Assembly (NCBI GenBank): GCA_965263045.1
Contig: CBDHGK010000041.1
Span: 124,001 to 188,000, forward strand
Reading direction: 5' to 3'
Length of the DNA: 64,000 bases
Source of the DNA: G963664115 sp965263045
Lineage (GTDB): Bacteria; Acidobacteriota; Terriglobia; 20CM-2-55-15
Shown here: piece by piece, positions 43,511-52,109 of the stretch
How positions within the stretch are numbered: the first letter of the stretch is position 1
Layout: each line of letters starts with the position of its first letter
Program-made: the position numbers and the translations under genes
The notes under the pieces: generated by a model
Databases searched by the model: none
Told to the model about the DNA's origin: nothing
The model's input: only the letters and a program-made list of their open reading frames with translations

Positions 43511-44152
43511 TCAGTTCACGAACCGGTTGACGAGGGCGGGGCTCAGAGTCGCGGCCACCACCTGGTTGCGTCCTCTGGATTTTGCGTTGTACAACGCGTG
43601 GTCCGCCTGATCTGTTAAATCCTCTGGACTGTCCTCGGTCGAAAACGCCGCAATCCCACAGCTGAATGACAGCTGGATGTCGTCGCGTCCGTCGAGCGAC
43701 AAGTCGATCCGGTCCAGTTTGGCTTTGACACGATCGAAGAATATTTCGGCTCTCTGCGAATCGGTATCGGGCAAAATCACGGAAAACTCGTCCCCTCCGA
43801 TCCGGCACAGCACGTCTTCCTGGCGTAGATTCACTCTGAGAAACTGCGAGAAGAACTTCAGAACCTGGTCGCCGGCCCGGTGTCCGATTTGATCGTTGAT
43901 CTCTTTGAAGTAATCCAGATCGACAAGCGACAGGGCGAGGGGATGGTGGCCACGGCGCGCACGCGCAATCTCCTGAATGAGACGCTCATGATAGAAGCGA
44001 CGGTTGGGGACCTCGGTGAGCACATCGGTATAGGCGTAGTCCTTGTATACGCGAAGCTGCTCAACCTCAGCCTCCAGGAGCTGGTTTCTTCGTTCCAGTT
44101 CGGCGAGTCTGACCTGCTCTCCCGAATCCCTGTTTGTGCCCGCTAAATTCAT
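43511..44152 (-). CDS. diguanylate cyclase (GGDEF) with short coiled-coil N-terminus
   Basis: 213 residues. Residues about 15-38 (VRLAELERRNQLLEAEVEQL) form a coiled coil typical of the dimerising stalk. The GGDEF domain begins YTDVLTEVPNRRFYHERL, has LVDLDYFKEINDQIGHRAGD and the active loop RIGGDEFSVILPD, and ends HALYNAKSRGRNQV. All catalytic residues are present, with no separate sensor domain. The product would be c-di-GMP; activation must depend on the coiled coil or a partner. Confidence 0.93.
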   Translation of the reverse strand: MNLAGTNRDSGEQVRLAELERRNQLLEAEVEQLRVYKDYAYTDVLTEVPNRRFYHERLIQEIARARRGHHPLALSLVDLDYFKEINDQIGHRAGDQVLKFFSQFLRVNLRQEDVLCRIGGDEFSVILPDTDSQRAEIFFDRVKAKLDRIDLSLDGRDDIQLSFSCGIAAFSTEDSPEDLTDQADHALYNAKSRGRNQVVAATLSPALVNRFVN

Positions 44153-44312
44153 TCGAACCCAGCCTCCGTAATCTGGTGACTTTTAGAAGGCACATTCTGG
44201 GCCAAATCGGAACAAATTTAGAATCAATGACTTAAGGCTGCGGTGGGGTGGGTAATTGCTGCCGGGCGGCAAAATTCGGCCGGGATTTTCCCCCGGCAGG
44301 GGACAATCGGGA

Positions 44313-45173
44313 TCATCCTGATGGCAGGTCCGATGCCTCACCCGACTCGATGTGAACGACGCGCTGCGGGAACGGAATCTGGATCCCGTTGTTGCGGAAC
44401 TCGGCGTCTATCGCATAGTTGAGACGACTTCGAAGTTGCAGGTGTCCCGGAGGGTCGTCACTCCATACCAGCAGTTCGAAGTTTAACGAGGAGTCGCCGA
44501 ACTCGTTGAACCGGACTTCCGGAACCGGATAATTCAGGACATGGGCGGCATTGGCGGCCACCTCTTCAAGGATCCGGGTCACCCGTGCCACGTCGGAACC
44601 GTAGGCCACGCCCACGGGCACATGCACCCGGATGTTCGGGTCGCCGTGCGACCAGTTGGTGACGGTCTGATTGATGAACTGGGAATTGGGAACGATGATC
44701 GCAATATTGTCGTTTGTAATGATGGTCGTGGATCGGAAGTGGATGTCGGCAACGTTGCCCTCGACGTTTTCCACCGTGACACGGTCATGGATCCGGATCG
44801 GTTGTTCCAGCAGGAGCACCAGCCCGGAGACAAAATTGGAAACAACATTCTGAAGACCGAAGCCGATGCCGATGCCGAGTCCGCCGGCAACAACGGCAAG
44901 CGCCGTCAGATCGATGTTGAGCAGATCCAGCGCGATGATGATTCCAATCACCCACACTGCGTAACCGGTGATTCGGAGAATGACGTATCGCGGAGCGGGT
45001 TCGACCGTCTTTAGAATGTGATCGCTGAGAATGCGGCGGGAACTCCGGGAGGCGTAGCGGGTGATCAGCAGAGCGGCCACAAAAAGGAGCATATGCTTCG
45101 CGGTAATGCCGCTACCCCCAATCACAACGACGGGGATATCCAGGATCCGATTCAAGCCCTCTATCCATTCCAT
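44313..45173 (-). CDS. MscS-family mechanosensitive channel
   Basis: 286 residues. Three transmembrane helices (about 25-42, 68-85 and 88-115); the last is the pore helix AVVAGGLGIGIGFGLQNVVSNFVSGLVLL with its Gly/Ala pattern. The beta domain begins EQPIRIHDRVTVENVEGNVADI and ends with the alpha-beta domain VRFNEFGDSSLNFELLVW. It releases osmolytes under membrane tension. Monocistronic. Confidence 0.93.
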   Translation of the reverse strand: MEWIEGLNRILDIPVVVIGGSGITAKHMLLFVAALLITRYASRSSRRILSDHILKTVEPAPRYVILRITGYAVWVIGIIIALDLLNIDLTALAVVAGGLGIGIGFGLQNVVSNFVSGLVLLLEQPIRIHDRVTVENVEGNVADIHFRSTTIITNDNIAIIVPNSQFINQTVTNWSHGDPNIRVHVPVGVAYGSDVARVTRILEEVAANAAHVLNYPVPEVRFNEFGDSSLNFELLVWSDDPPGHLQLRSRLNYAIDAEFRNNGIQIPFPQRVVHIESGEASDLPSG

Positions 45174-45989
45174 ACACGCTCTCCTGTTTTCGCGACGACC
45201 GGCTCTGCACCGAGACCAAGCATCAATCCGTCACATGACGTGGGTATTCTAAACCTCTTCGGACGAGCATCCATCATGACTGTCTGTGCAGCCGTGGAAA
45301 ATTCCGGGAAACACGATCAGGCCCCTCGGCAATTCACAGGCACCGTAGGCCTCCGAGCGGGATCATTTTCCGTCCCGGATCTCTCGCTCTATGCCAGAAA
45401 ACCCGGCAAACCGAAGGACCTCAAGTGCCGATGGCAGGTCAACGCGAGTAGCCTGGTCGACCCGACTTAGAAACCGGCATCCAGGGCCGTAGGTCCGTGT
45501 GTTTCGCTCATCGCACCCGCCCGACAACGCAATAAGCAGCTGTAAATTGTAAAGAAAACCGACACATTCGAAATTGCCCCCGAAATGACTGCAAAGTCAT
45601 TTTAAATCTGTAGGATCGTATTTCCAACGCGTCGGGGTGCTATCGGAATTCCTTACGATTTCTCAGTTCGAGGGAAGGATGAAGTTTGCGTGGCCGAGCC
45701 TGTCGCAACACCCCGGAGATTTGTAAGTTACTGATACTATGAACCAAAGGGACATAGTTACATCGAGGCCGATCTCTGTCAAAGGTTTGACAACTGGCGT
45801 GCTTCAAATTGGGCGGTGTCCGTGTGCGGTGGAGAGCCGCGGACACTCGGAATCCTGTGTGCGGACAGGTGTTCGGTGGAAACGCGCGGTTTCAGGCAGG
45901 GTTCACGCAGGCAAGAGTAAGAACGCGACCGAGCCGATAGGGATGAGACTATTAATTCCGGCCTCCCGGTCGCAACTACAAAAGAGGAA
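45174..45989. other. long non-coding stretch before the PEP-CTERM gene
   Basis: About 815 bases without a credible gene on either strand; the open frames across it have no start signals or recognisable motifs. AT-rich patches near 45540-45620 (e.g. TGTAAATTGTAAAG, TTTTAAATC) could hold promoter elements. I looked for a -24/-12 (sigma-54) pair often seen ahead of PEP-CTERM genes and did not find one. Confidence 0.5.
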
Positions 45990-46706
45990 TTGCCAATTGA
46001 CACATTCAGACAGAAGAATTCCCGAATCCGGGCGGCAGGCGTGTGCACGGCACTCGTCGCCGCTATTGTGTTTGCGAGCGCGCCGGCACAGGCCAACATT
46101 ATTGGCGTTTCCGGCCCGCTGAGCTCCGCAGGCGGAGCTGCGGCCATAATCGCCGCCCCGGGCGCGGTGTTAAACTCTTCCATCTTTGCTCCCGCCCAGC
46201 GCGGATTCGACGAACAACAGAATGTCCTTCTGACTGCGGCCATTCAGATGGACGGCGGCGTCATTGCTGCGGGCACGAGAGTTCGCAGTCATATGATCAT
46301 GCTCAACAAAGACCCCCAGAACCCTACCCCTATTGACCATCCGGGCGTCACCTGGACATTTTCGACCATGATTCTGGGCGTCATGTCGGATCTGTCCGGT
46401 AACCTTGAGGCGGCGAGCACCGGCCAGCTCGGCTCATTAACAACCCTGTATCCGACAATTGGCGGACCCGATGTCGGTGCGCTGGGCGGTAATCCTGGCG
46501 CGCCCTACGCAGGCTTTCAGGCGCGCGGTTTGGAGACCATAAACACCTACAACGTTTCAGGCAGCAACCTCACGGTCAACTTGAGGGTCAACGAACCTGG
46601 AGATCGGATGCGTGTGATCACGAAAGCTCCGGAACCCTCGAGCTTCCTGCTCCTCGGCGCGGGCCTGCTGGGACTGCTCGGCATCAGCCGACGCATGTCG
46701 GCGTAA
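45990..46706 (+). CDS. PEP-CTERM sorting-domain protein
   Basis: 238 residues from a TTG at 45990, closely preceded by AAAGAGG; the start is uncertain. A signal peptide ends about residue 36 (APAQANI). The body is small-residue rich with few charges. The C-terminus is the tripartite PEP-CTERM signal: APEPSSF, the hydrophobic helix LLLGAGLLGLLG and basic SRR. Proteins of this type are sorted by exosortase for export to the envelope/EPS. No exosortase is in the window. Followed by a good terminator. Confidence 0.85.
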   Translation: MPIDTFRQKNSRIRAAGVCTALVAAIVFASAPAQANIIGVSGPLSSAGGAAAIIAAPGAVLNSSIFAPAQRGFDEQQNVLLTAAIQMDGGVIAAGTRVRSHMIMLNKDPQNPTPIDHPGVTWTFSTMILGVMSDLSGNLEAASTGQLGSLTTLYPTIGGPDVGALGGNPGAPYAGFQARGLETINTYNVSGSNLTVNLRVNEPGDRMRVITKAPEPSSFLLLGAGLLGLLGISRRMSA

Positions 46707-46729
46707 ATCGCGCGGACATAGTAAACAGG

Positions 46730-46766
46730 AAAATCCCGCTGGCGCGTGGCCGGCGGGATTTTCTTT
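46730..46766 (+). terminator. rho-independent terminator of the PEP-CTERM gene
   Basis: AAAATCCCGC-T-GGC, a 5-base loop, then GCC-G-GCGGGATTTT and TCTTTT. The long GC stem with a following T-run is 24 bases after the stop codon. Confidence 0.88.
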
Positions 46767-46770
46767 TGGA

Positions 46771-46818
46771 GATCCGGGACGGACACCTATCTCTGGAGAT
46801 AGGTGTCCGTCCCGGATC
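46771..46818. repeat. perfect 23-bp inverted repeat (REP-like)
   Basis: GATCCGGGACGGACACCTAT (first 20 of 23 bases) and its exact reverse complement are separated by TG. It abuts the stop of the metallo-hydrolase gene on the minus strand and may also end that transcript. Shares the GGGACGGA core with the palindrome at 34635-34728. Confidence 0.85.
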
Positions 46819-46820
46819 TG

Positions 46821-47912
46821 CTACCGCAGACCACTCTCGATCGAATGCCTCATGTTGGTGCGGTCCCGGCGGGCCTGGGTCAGCCAGTCCAGTTCCGCGG
46901 CCGTACATTCACTGATGACGGTGAGGTGGCGCCGGACGGCATCCGCGCTGACGAATGGGTGGGGGTCGCCGGGATTGCGAAACCGCAGTGCCTTAAACTT
47001 TTCCAGGGTCCGATCATGGGGGGTATGACTCGACAGGTATACATCGGCGCGGGCCCGCGCCGTAATGTCCATCAACCGGCGCGCTGAGGCGACGTGGGTC
47101 CTCAGGGCGTCGAGTGGCTCTTCGAAATGCCGGATGCCGAAAGAGTTTCCGCCCCAGATGCTGCCGAGATGCCAGCGGTCTCCATCCCTGAGCGGGATCA
47201 GTGTCGAAATCGTTCCCGGCGTGTGGCCCGGCGTGAGATAAAGCGTCAGCGTCGTATCGCCCAGCGTCAGTTCCATGCCGTCGGTGGCCACCATGTCTTT
47301 CCTGGGTTTGAGTTCGGCCGGATTGTTGTCGTTCACCACCAGATCCCAGTCGGCCTCGGACATGATGATGCGCGCTCCGTAGGTGTCCTGCAGTCGTTTG
47401 GCTCCGAAGTAATGGTCGGAGTGACCCTGGGCGATGATGACGTATTTGATCTGGGCCGGATCGAGACCCAACTCCTCGAGCCCGTCGACAATTTGTGCAT
47501 CCACCATGTAATCGTAGGCCGTGTCATGCAGGATAATGCCGTCGGAGGTCGTCACGACCCACAGCGACTCGTTCCTGCTTCCAACGGAATACAGGTTGTC
47601 GAACACCTTCACCGGGGCCTGGTACCATTCCGAACGCGGAGGGATCGTCCGGCCGGTGGGTGCAGCGGGGGTTCGCGTCTCCGGAATCAGGACGCCGTCT
47701 GCAAGCTGCATGCGGCGGGGCAGGCGTTCGCCGCAGATCTGGGTGAATGGTCCCGTAAAATCGTGCCCCGGCCGGTATGCCGCCGCCATGGCTGCCGCCA
47801 CATGGGGGTCGGTTGTGTCTACCGTCGCCTGGGCATTGGCGTACACCGCCATCCAACCGGCGAAAACCAGTACGGCGCATAAAACGGATACCGGATAGCG
47901 CGTCATAGCCAT
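46821..47912 (-). CDS. exported metallo-beta-lactamase-superfamily protein, B3-like
   Basis: 363 residues from the ATG at 47910-47912, preceded by GAGGAG; a longer frame lacks this signal. A signal peptide ends near residue 28 (YANAQA). The zinc motif is QGHSDHYFGA, i.e. Gln at the first position of H-x-H-x-D-H, as in the Gln variants of subclass B3. Later ligands are in YLTPGHTPGT and LSSHTPHDRT. No evidence that beta-lactams are the substrate. Monocistronic, converging on the PEP-CTERM gene. Confidence 0.82.
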   Translation of the reverse strand: MAMTRYPVSVLCAVLVFAGWMAVYANAQATVDTTDPHVAAAMAAAYRPGHDFTGPFTQICGERLPRRMQLADGVLIPETRTPAAPTGRTIPPRSEWYQAPVKVFDNLYSVGSRNESLWVVTTSDGIILHDTAYDYMVDAQIVDGLEELGLDPAQIKYVIIAQGHSDHYFGAKRLQDTYGARIIMSEADWDLVVNDNNPAELKPRKDMVATDGMELTLGDTTLTLYLTPGHTPGTISTLIPLRDGDRWHLGSIWGGNSFGIRHFEEPLDALRTHVASARRLMDITARARADVYLSSHTPHDRTLEKFKALRFRNPGDPHPFVSADAVRRHLTVISECTAAELDWLTQARRDRTNMRHSIESGLR

Positions 47913-48098
47913 CGGAATTTCTCCTCGAAAAATGTTGACCACTGTCACTTTGTTAACGACGGCCCGATTATAACAAACGCGGTCTGGGTCACTCTTCGGC
48001 CCGGCGGCGGTGTCGAAATTTCCCCGGATGCTTCAACTCTCTCATGGAAGTGTTATCGTATTCCAAGAAACAGTTGGAACTGAGGAGGTCGACGTCAG

Positions 48099-48728
48099 AT
48101 GCCGGATACAAACCCAGAACCCGCTTCACTCAGGCGCATCGCGCAAGGGACTATTGTTGCCGCGATTGTTGCGATCGTAGTCCTGGTCACTGCAGTATTG
48201 CCAGCCGAATATGGCATCGATCCGACGGGGATCGGGGACGCGTTTGGACTGACGGTACTGAGCCAGCCGCTCCGGACCCTGGAAGTCACCGATGTTCTTG
48301 GGGGTAACGAAGGGATCAAGGAAGTCGAGATACCCGATTTCGGAGACCCGGTCCCTCTGCCGAACCCCGAGATTCATCAGGACGAAGAACAGCCTTCACA
48401 CACCGACACGCTGACGGTCGTAGTCCCGGCGGAAGGCGAAACCGAAATCAAGACAGTCTTGCGCGCAGGAAAGGTCATCACTTACTCCTGGCAGGTCGAT
48501 CAGGGCCTGGTCTATTCAGATTTTCATGGCCACGACCCGGCCGTCGGCAACGACTTCTGGGTGCGCTACAGAGAGCATCAGGAAGGAACCGAACACAACG
48601 GTTCACTGACCGCACCTTTCGACGGTGAACACGGCTGGTACTGGGTCAACCTCACGGCAGCACCCCTTACGATCACGCTCACGGTTTCCGGTTTTTACGA
48701 CGACATTATCGATTACGGAATATTCTGA
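48099..48728 (+). CDS. single-pass transmembrane anchor protein of unknown role
   Basis: 209 residues. One transmembrane helix (GTIVAAIVAIVVLVTAVL, about 17-34) is followed at once by PAEYGIDPTGIGDAFGLTVL, a motif I have seen in proteins annotated as transmembrane anchor protein. The rest is a periplasmic beta-rich domain: DTLTVVVPAEGETEIKTVLR, ITYSWQVDQGLVYSDFHGHD and GEHGWYWVNLTAAPLTITL. Function unknown. Its stop overlaps the end of the broken kinase gene on the other strand. Confidence 0.75.
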   Translation: MPDTNPEPASLRRIAQGTIVAAIVAIVVLVTAVLPAEYGIDPTGIGDAFGLTVLSQPLRTLEVTDVLGGNEGIKEVEIPDFGDPVPLPNPEIHQDEEQPSHTDTLTVVVPAEGETEIKTVLRAGKVITYSWQVDQGLVYSDFHGHDPAVGNDFWVRYREHQEGTEHNGSLTAPFDGEHGWYWVNLTAAPLTITLTVSGFYDDIIDYGIF

Positions 48729-49303
48729 GCATCATCGAGGATTTGCACCGTAGCCTTATTGGTATCCGGCTGAGGGAAATTCAGTTCTGAATCCAGGCCT
48801 ATACCCGGGCAATGCTCCGGGAGGCAGGGCTGCACCGTTCGATCCCGCAGCGCCCCCACTCGCCGGCACCTATTCATGAAGGTATCCCCCCCCTGGACCA
48901 GGGCCTCGAGGATTCGATCGGAGGCGTCTTCCGGACGCTGGTCGCTGCCATCGACCGTGACATCCGCATGGATTGGCGGCTCGTACGCGGCGCCGAGCCC
49001 GGGAACCGAATTCGTCTCGCCGGCCATGCCACGCTGATATATCCCTTTGGGATCCCGATCGATGCAAACCGACTGCGGAGGGTCCACACCGACCTCGAGA
49101 CAGCAGGAGATTTCCCTCCGTGCCCGTTCCCGGTACCGCCACCGATTCGCGGTGGCATCGAAAACGACGGAGACACCGTGTTCGATCAGCAAGCTGGCGA
49201 TCGACACCAGGTAGAACGTGTCGCGATCGGATTCGTCGTGATGGTAGGATAGTAGTGCCGGGCGAAATGCGCGGAACCCAATATGAAGCAGCCGCCCGGA
49301 CAA
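48713..49303 (-). pseudogene. adenylylsulfate-kinase-like protein lacking the P-loop
   Basis: Residues from ALLSYHHDESDRDTFYLVSI onward follow CysC-like kinases: HGVSVVFDATANRWRYRERA, CIDRDPKGIYQRGMAGETNS and VPGLGAAYEPPIHADVTVDG. The N-terminal 40-50 residues with the Walker A loop are absent; the frame before them is short, begins at a TTG and hits a stop about ten codons further upstream. The 5' end overlaps the divergent DUF5916 gene at 49283. Probably a decayed gene. It also overlaps the preceding gene's 3' end by 16 bases. Confidence 0.6.
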
Positions 49304-51484
49304 TCCAAACCGTATCCTCGCCTCGCCATATCAACGCTCGCTGTACTGCTGATCAGTTCGAGCCCACAGGCCCTCGGTGCCCAGGATAACTCCGGGCGGA
49401 ACGAGGATTACCGTTACCCGATGACGTTCGTCGAAACGCCACCGACCGTCGATGGTGACCTGTCGGATCCCGCATGGGAGCAGGCAGAAATCATGGGAGA
49501 TTTCACCCAGGTGGAACCCGATTCCGGCGCTCCTTCCACGGAGAGAACCGAGGTGCGACTCGTCTACGACTCGGAGTCTCTGTATATCAGCGCCTATTGC
49601 TACGATTCCGATCCCGACGGTATCGTCAAAAACACGCTGCGCTATCGGGATGACAGCGTATGGTCGAAAGACGATGTCGTGCGTATTGCGCTGGATACGT
49701 TTCACGATCATCGGCGCAGCTATATCTATTCGATCAACCCTCTGGGAACCAAGCAGGACACGCAGGTCGACAACAACGTGTGGAATCCGAGCTGGAACGA
49801 TGTGTCCGACGTTCGGACCCAACTCCATGCGGACGGATGGAGCATGGAACTCCGCATCCCGCTGCGCATTCTCCGGTTTCCTGCCGACGGCGGCGGCGTC
49901 TGGGGTTTCAATGTGCAGCGGGTGATCAAACGCAAGAACGAAACTTCGAGCTGGGCGCCGATGCCCACTGGGTTTTCTCTGACCCGCGCCGAAACCTACG
50001 GCCATCTGGATGGAATCTCCGGGATTGCAGCCGCTCGCAATATACAGATCATCCCATACGGACTGCTTGGAGGCACACGATCGAGAGGAATCAGCGGTAC
50101 CGAGTCCGAGCTCGAGGGTGGTGCGGATGTGAAAATATCGGTCGCTTCTTCTCTCTCGCTCGATCTGACCTACAACACCAATTTTGCTCAGGTAGAAGCC
50201 GACGACCAGCAAGTCAACCTCACCCGTTTCTCCCTTTTCCTTCCGGAAAAGCGCGAGTTCTTCCTCGAGAACGCTCAACTGTTCAACTTCGGTATCAACG
50301 GGGACACACAGATGTTCTTCAGCCGCCGCATCGGACTGGTCAACGGAGAGGCCATACCGATTCTGGGCGGGGCCCGTCTCAGCGGGAAAATTGGTGCTTT
50401 CGACGTTGGGGTACTCACGACGCAGACGGAGAGCCATCCTGCGTCGCCCAGTGCGAATCTGAGCACGGGCCGCGTCCGATGGAACATTGGAGAACAGTCC
50501 TACATCGGAGGCATGTTCACCTCGGCTTCTTCCGACACCCTCTCCAACCGGGTATTCGGCCAGGACGCGCTGATATGGCTGGGAAGAAATCTATGGGCTG
50601 AAGGGTTTGTCGCCGTCATTGACGATCAGACCCAGGACCAGCGTCCGGTCTCCTACTCCGGCGCGTTGACCTACAATCAGGACCTCTGGGAGGCCAGCTT
50701 TCGTACGCTTTCGGTGGAAGAAAATTTCAATCCCGCGATCGGATTCGTCCGCCGGGACAACATCCGCCGGCAAACAGGGCGGTTGCGCCGCAGTTGGCGC
50801 CTGAACCGCAGTTGGGCCCGGAGAGTCAGTTTCTCGACGGACTTGACCTATCTCACGGATCAGGAAAACTTATTGGATACACGCCAATGGCTGTTTGAAA
50901 CGTCCAATGAGCTGGAATCCGGTGGCGTGCTTCGCTTTCGAGTGTCCCGCGACTTCGAGCGCATCCTCGCCACAGACAATCCGTTCGTGATCAATGCCCG
51001 GGAAAACGTGGTGGTTCCTCCAGGCGACTACAACTTCAACCGATGGCTCATTGGATACCAGGGTTTTAATGGCCGCGCGCTTGTCCCCGGTATTGAATTC
51101 GAACGTGGTGAGTTTTACGGGGGCGATCGGACGGCACTCGGCCTCTCTGGCATCTGGCGCGCCTCGCCTCACCTGGAATTGTTGGGAGATTACGAATTCA
51201 ACGACATATCACTGCCCGAAGGTGCGTTCGCCGCCCACCTGTGGCGGGCGCGCGTGAAGGTGCCAATCACCGCCCGCGCCATTGCCGAAGCGTTCTTCCA
51301 GTGGAACGACCTGACTCAACGGGGCGACAAGGAACTCAGCACCCAGCTCCGCTTCCATTTGATCTACGGGACCGACAGCAATCTCTTCGTGGTCTTTTCC
51401 GATCAACACCGAAATCGCGGGTTGGGCGTCATCGAAAGAGATCAAGCCATCCAGATCAAATCGACTTATCGGTTCTACTGGTAA
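49283..51484 (+). CDS. DUF5916/CBM9-domain outer-membrane protein
   Basis: 733 residues with a signal peptide (about 1-33). The N-terminal CBM9-like domain shows PPTVDGDLSDPAWEQAEIMG, DSESLYISAYCYDSDPDG and YIYSINPLGTKQDTQVD. The DUF5916 part follows with FSLFLPEKREFFLENAQLFNF, MFFSRRIGLVNGEAIPILGG and a long C-terminal set of amphipathic beta strands ending in aromatic IKSTYRFYW, typical of an outer-membrane barrel. Role unknown. No partner on the same strand. Confidence 0.85.
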   Translation: MKQPPGQSKPYPRLAISTLAVLLISSSPQALGAQDNSGRNEDYRYPMTFVETPPTVDGDLSDPAWEQAEIMGDFTQVEPDSGAPSTERTEVRLVYDSESLYISAYCYDSDPDGIVKNTLRYRDDSVWSKDDVVRIALDTFHDHRRSYIYSINPLGTKQDTQVDNNVWNPSWNDVSDVRTQLHADGWSMELRIPLRILRFPADGGGVWGFNVQRVIKRKNETSSWAPMPTGFSLTRAETYGHLDGISGIAAARNIQIIPYGLLGGTRSRGISGTESELEGGADVKISVASSLSLDLTYNTNFAQVEADDQQVNLTRFSLFLPEKREFFLENAQLFNFGINGDTQMFFSRRIGLVNGEAIPILGGARLSGKIGAFDVGVLTTQTESHPASPSANLSTGRVRWNIGEQSYIGGMFTSASSDTLSNRVFGQDALIWLGRNLWAEGFVAVIDDQTQDQRPVSYSGALTYNQDLWEASFRTLSVEENFNPAIGFVRRDNIRRQTGRLRRSWRLNRSWARRVSFSTDLTYLTDQENLLDTRQWLFETSNELESGGVLRFRVSRDFERILATDNPFVINARENVVVPPGDYNFNRWLIGYQGFNGRALVPGIEFERGEFYGGDRTALGLSGIWRASPHLELLGDYEFNDISLPEGAFAAHLWRARVKVPITARAIAEAFFQWNDLTQRGDKELSTQLRFHLIYGTDSNLFVVFSDQHRNRGLGVIERDQAIQIKSTYRFYW

Positions 51485-51719
51485 GTGTCCGAGCGACGCG
51501 TAGGCTTTCGGTTCTGACCGGCAAATCACCCTTCATCGATCCCGTACTTGAGGACCTTGTAGTTGAGGATTCTGGCCCTTGTCCGGAGAATTCGGGCTGC
51601 CTGCGCGTGGTTTCCCTATTGGGATTCAGAGGGGCGGGGTGGACTACTTGCGAACGGAACCGGCGAAAATGCCCGAAGTGCTCTCAGAAAGTTGCGGAGA
51701 AGACGGCGGTTGGGTTCCC

Positions 51720-52082
51720 TCAATTGTTCAACAGCGGAATACTCTCCGCTGGAACCGGCTCCGGTATCGTCTCCAGAAATGCGAAGATGTCTGCCAGTTC
51801 CTGATCCGTCAGGACCCGGCTGGTGTAAAGCGGCATTATGCCGGCGGGCTGGCGGACATACGCAGCGAATGCGCGGAACGAACCTGAAGGCGGACCGATG
51901 CTCCCGCCCGGGCCGCCGTGAGCGGCATAGCCGTGGCATGAATAGCATCCATAGGTTGAGAAAATCTCCTTGCCGTTTTCTGCGTCTCCGCGGGGTGTGG
52001 CGTCGGGAGCTTGCGCCGCACTCACTCCACCCAACATGAAAATCATCACGGTCGCCAGTATCGGAAAGATCGTGAAGCGCAT
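51720..52082 (-). CDS. periplasmic c-type cytochrome
   Basis: 120 residues from the ATG at 52080-52082 (an ATG at 52104-52106, three bases after the preceding gene's stop, is also possible). A signal peptide ends about ATPRG. The haem-binding C-x-x-C-H is CYSCH, and a Met ligand may be in PAGIMPLYTSRVLTDQELAD. Class I cytochrome of about 90 residues when mature. Directly downstream of the Tat-exported ThDP enzyme in one transcription unit, so the two probably work together as enzyme and electron carrier. The stretch 51485-51719 is blank. Confidence 0.85.
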   Translation of the reverse strand: MRFTIFPILATVMIFMLGGVSAAQAPDATPRGDAENGKEIFSTYGCYSCHGYAAHGGPGGSIGPPSGSFRAFAAYVRQPAGIMPLYTSRVLTDQELADIFAFLETIPEPVPAESIPLLNN

Positions 52083-52109
52083 AGCAGCGAATTCTCCTTT
52101 CTTCATTTT

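Noticed and set aside
45018..45470. 150-codon ORF upstream of the mscS gene
   Set aside because: It begins inside the mscS gene on the opposite strand and shows no domain, signal or ribosome binding site.
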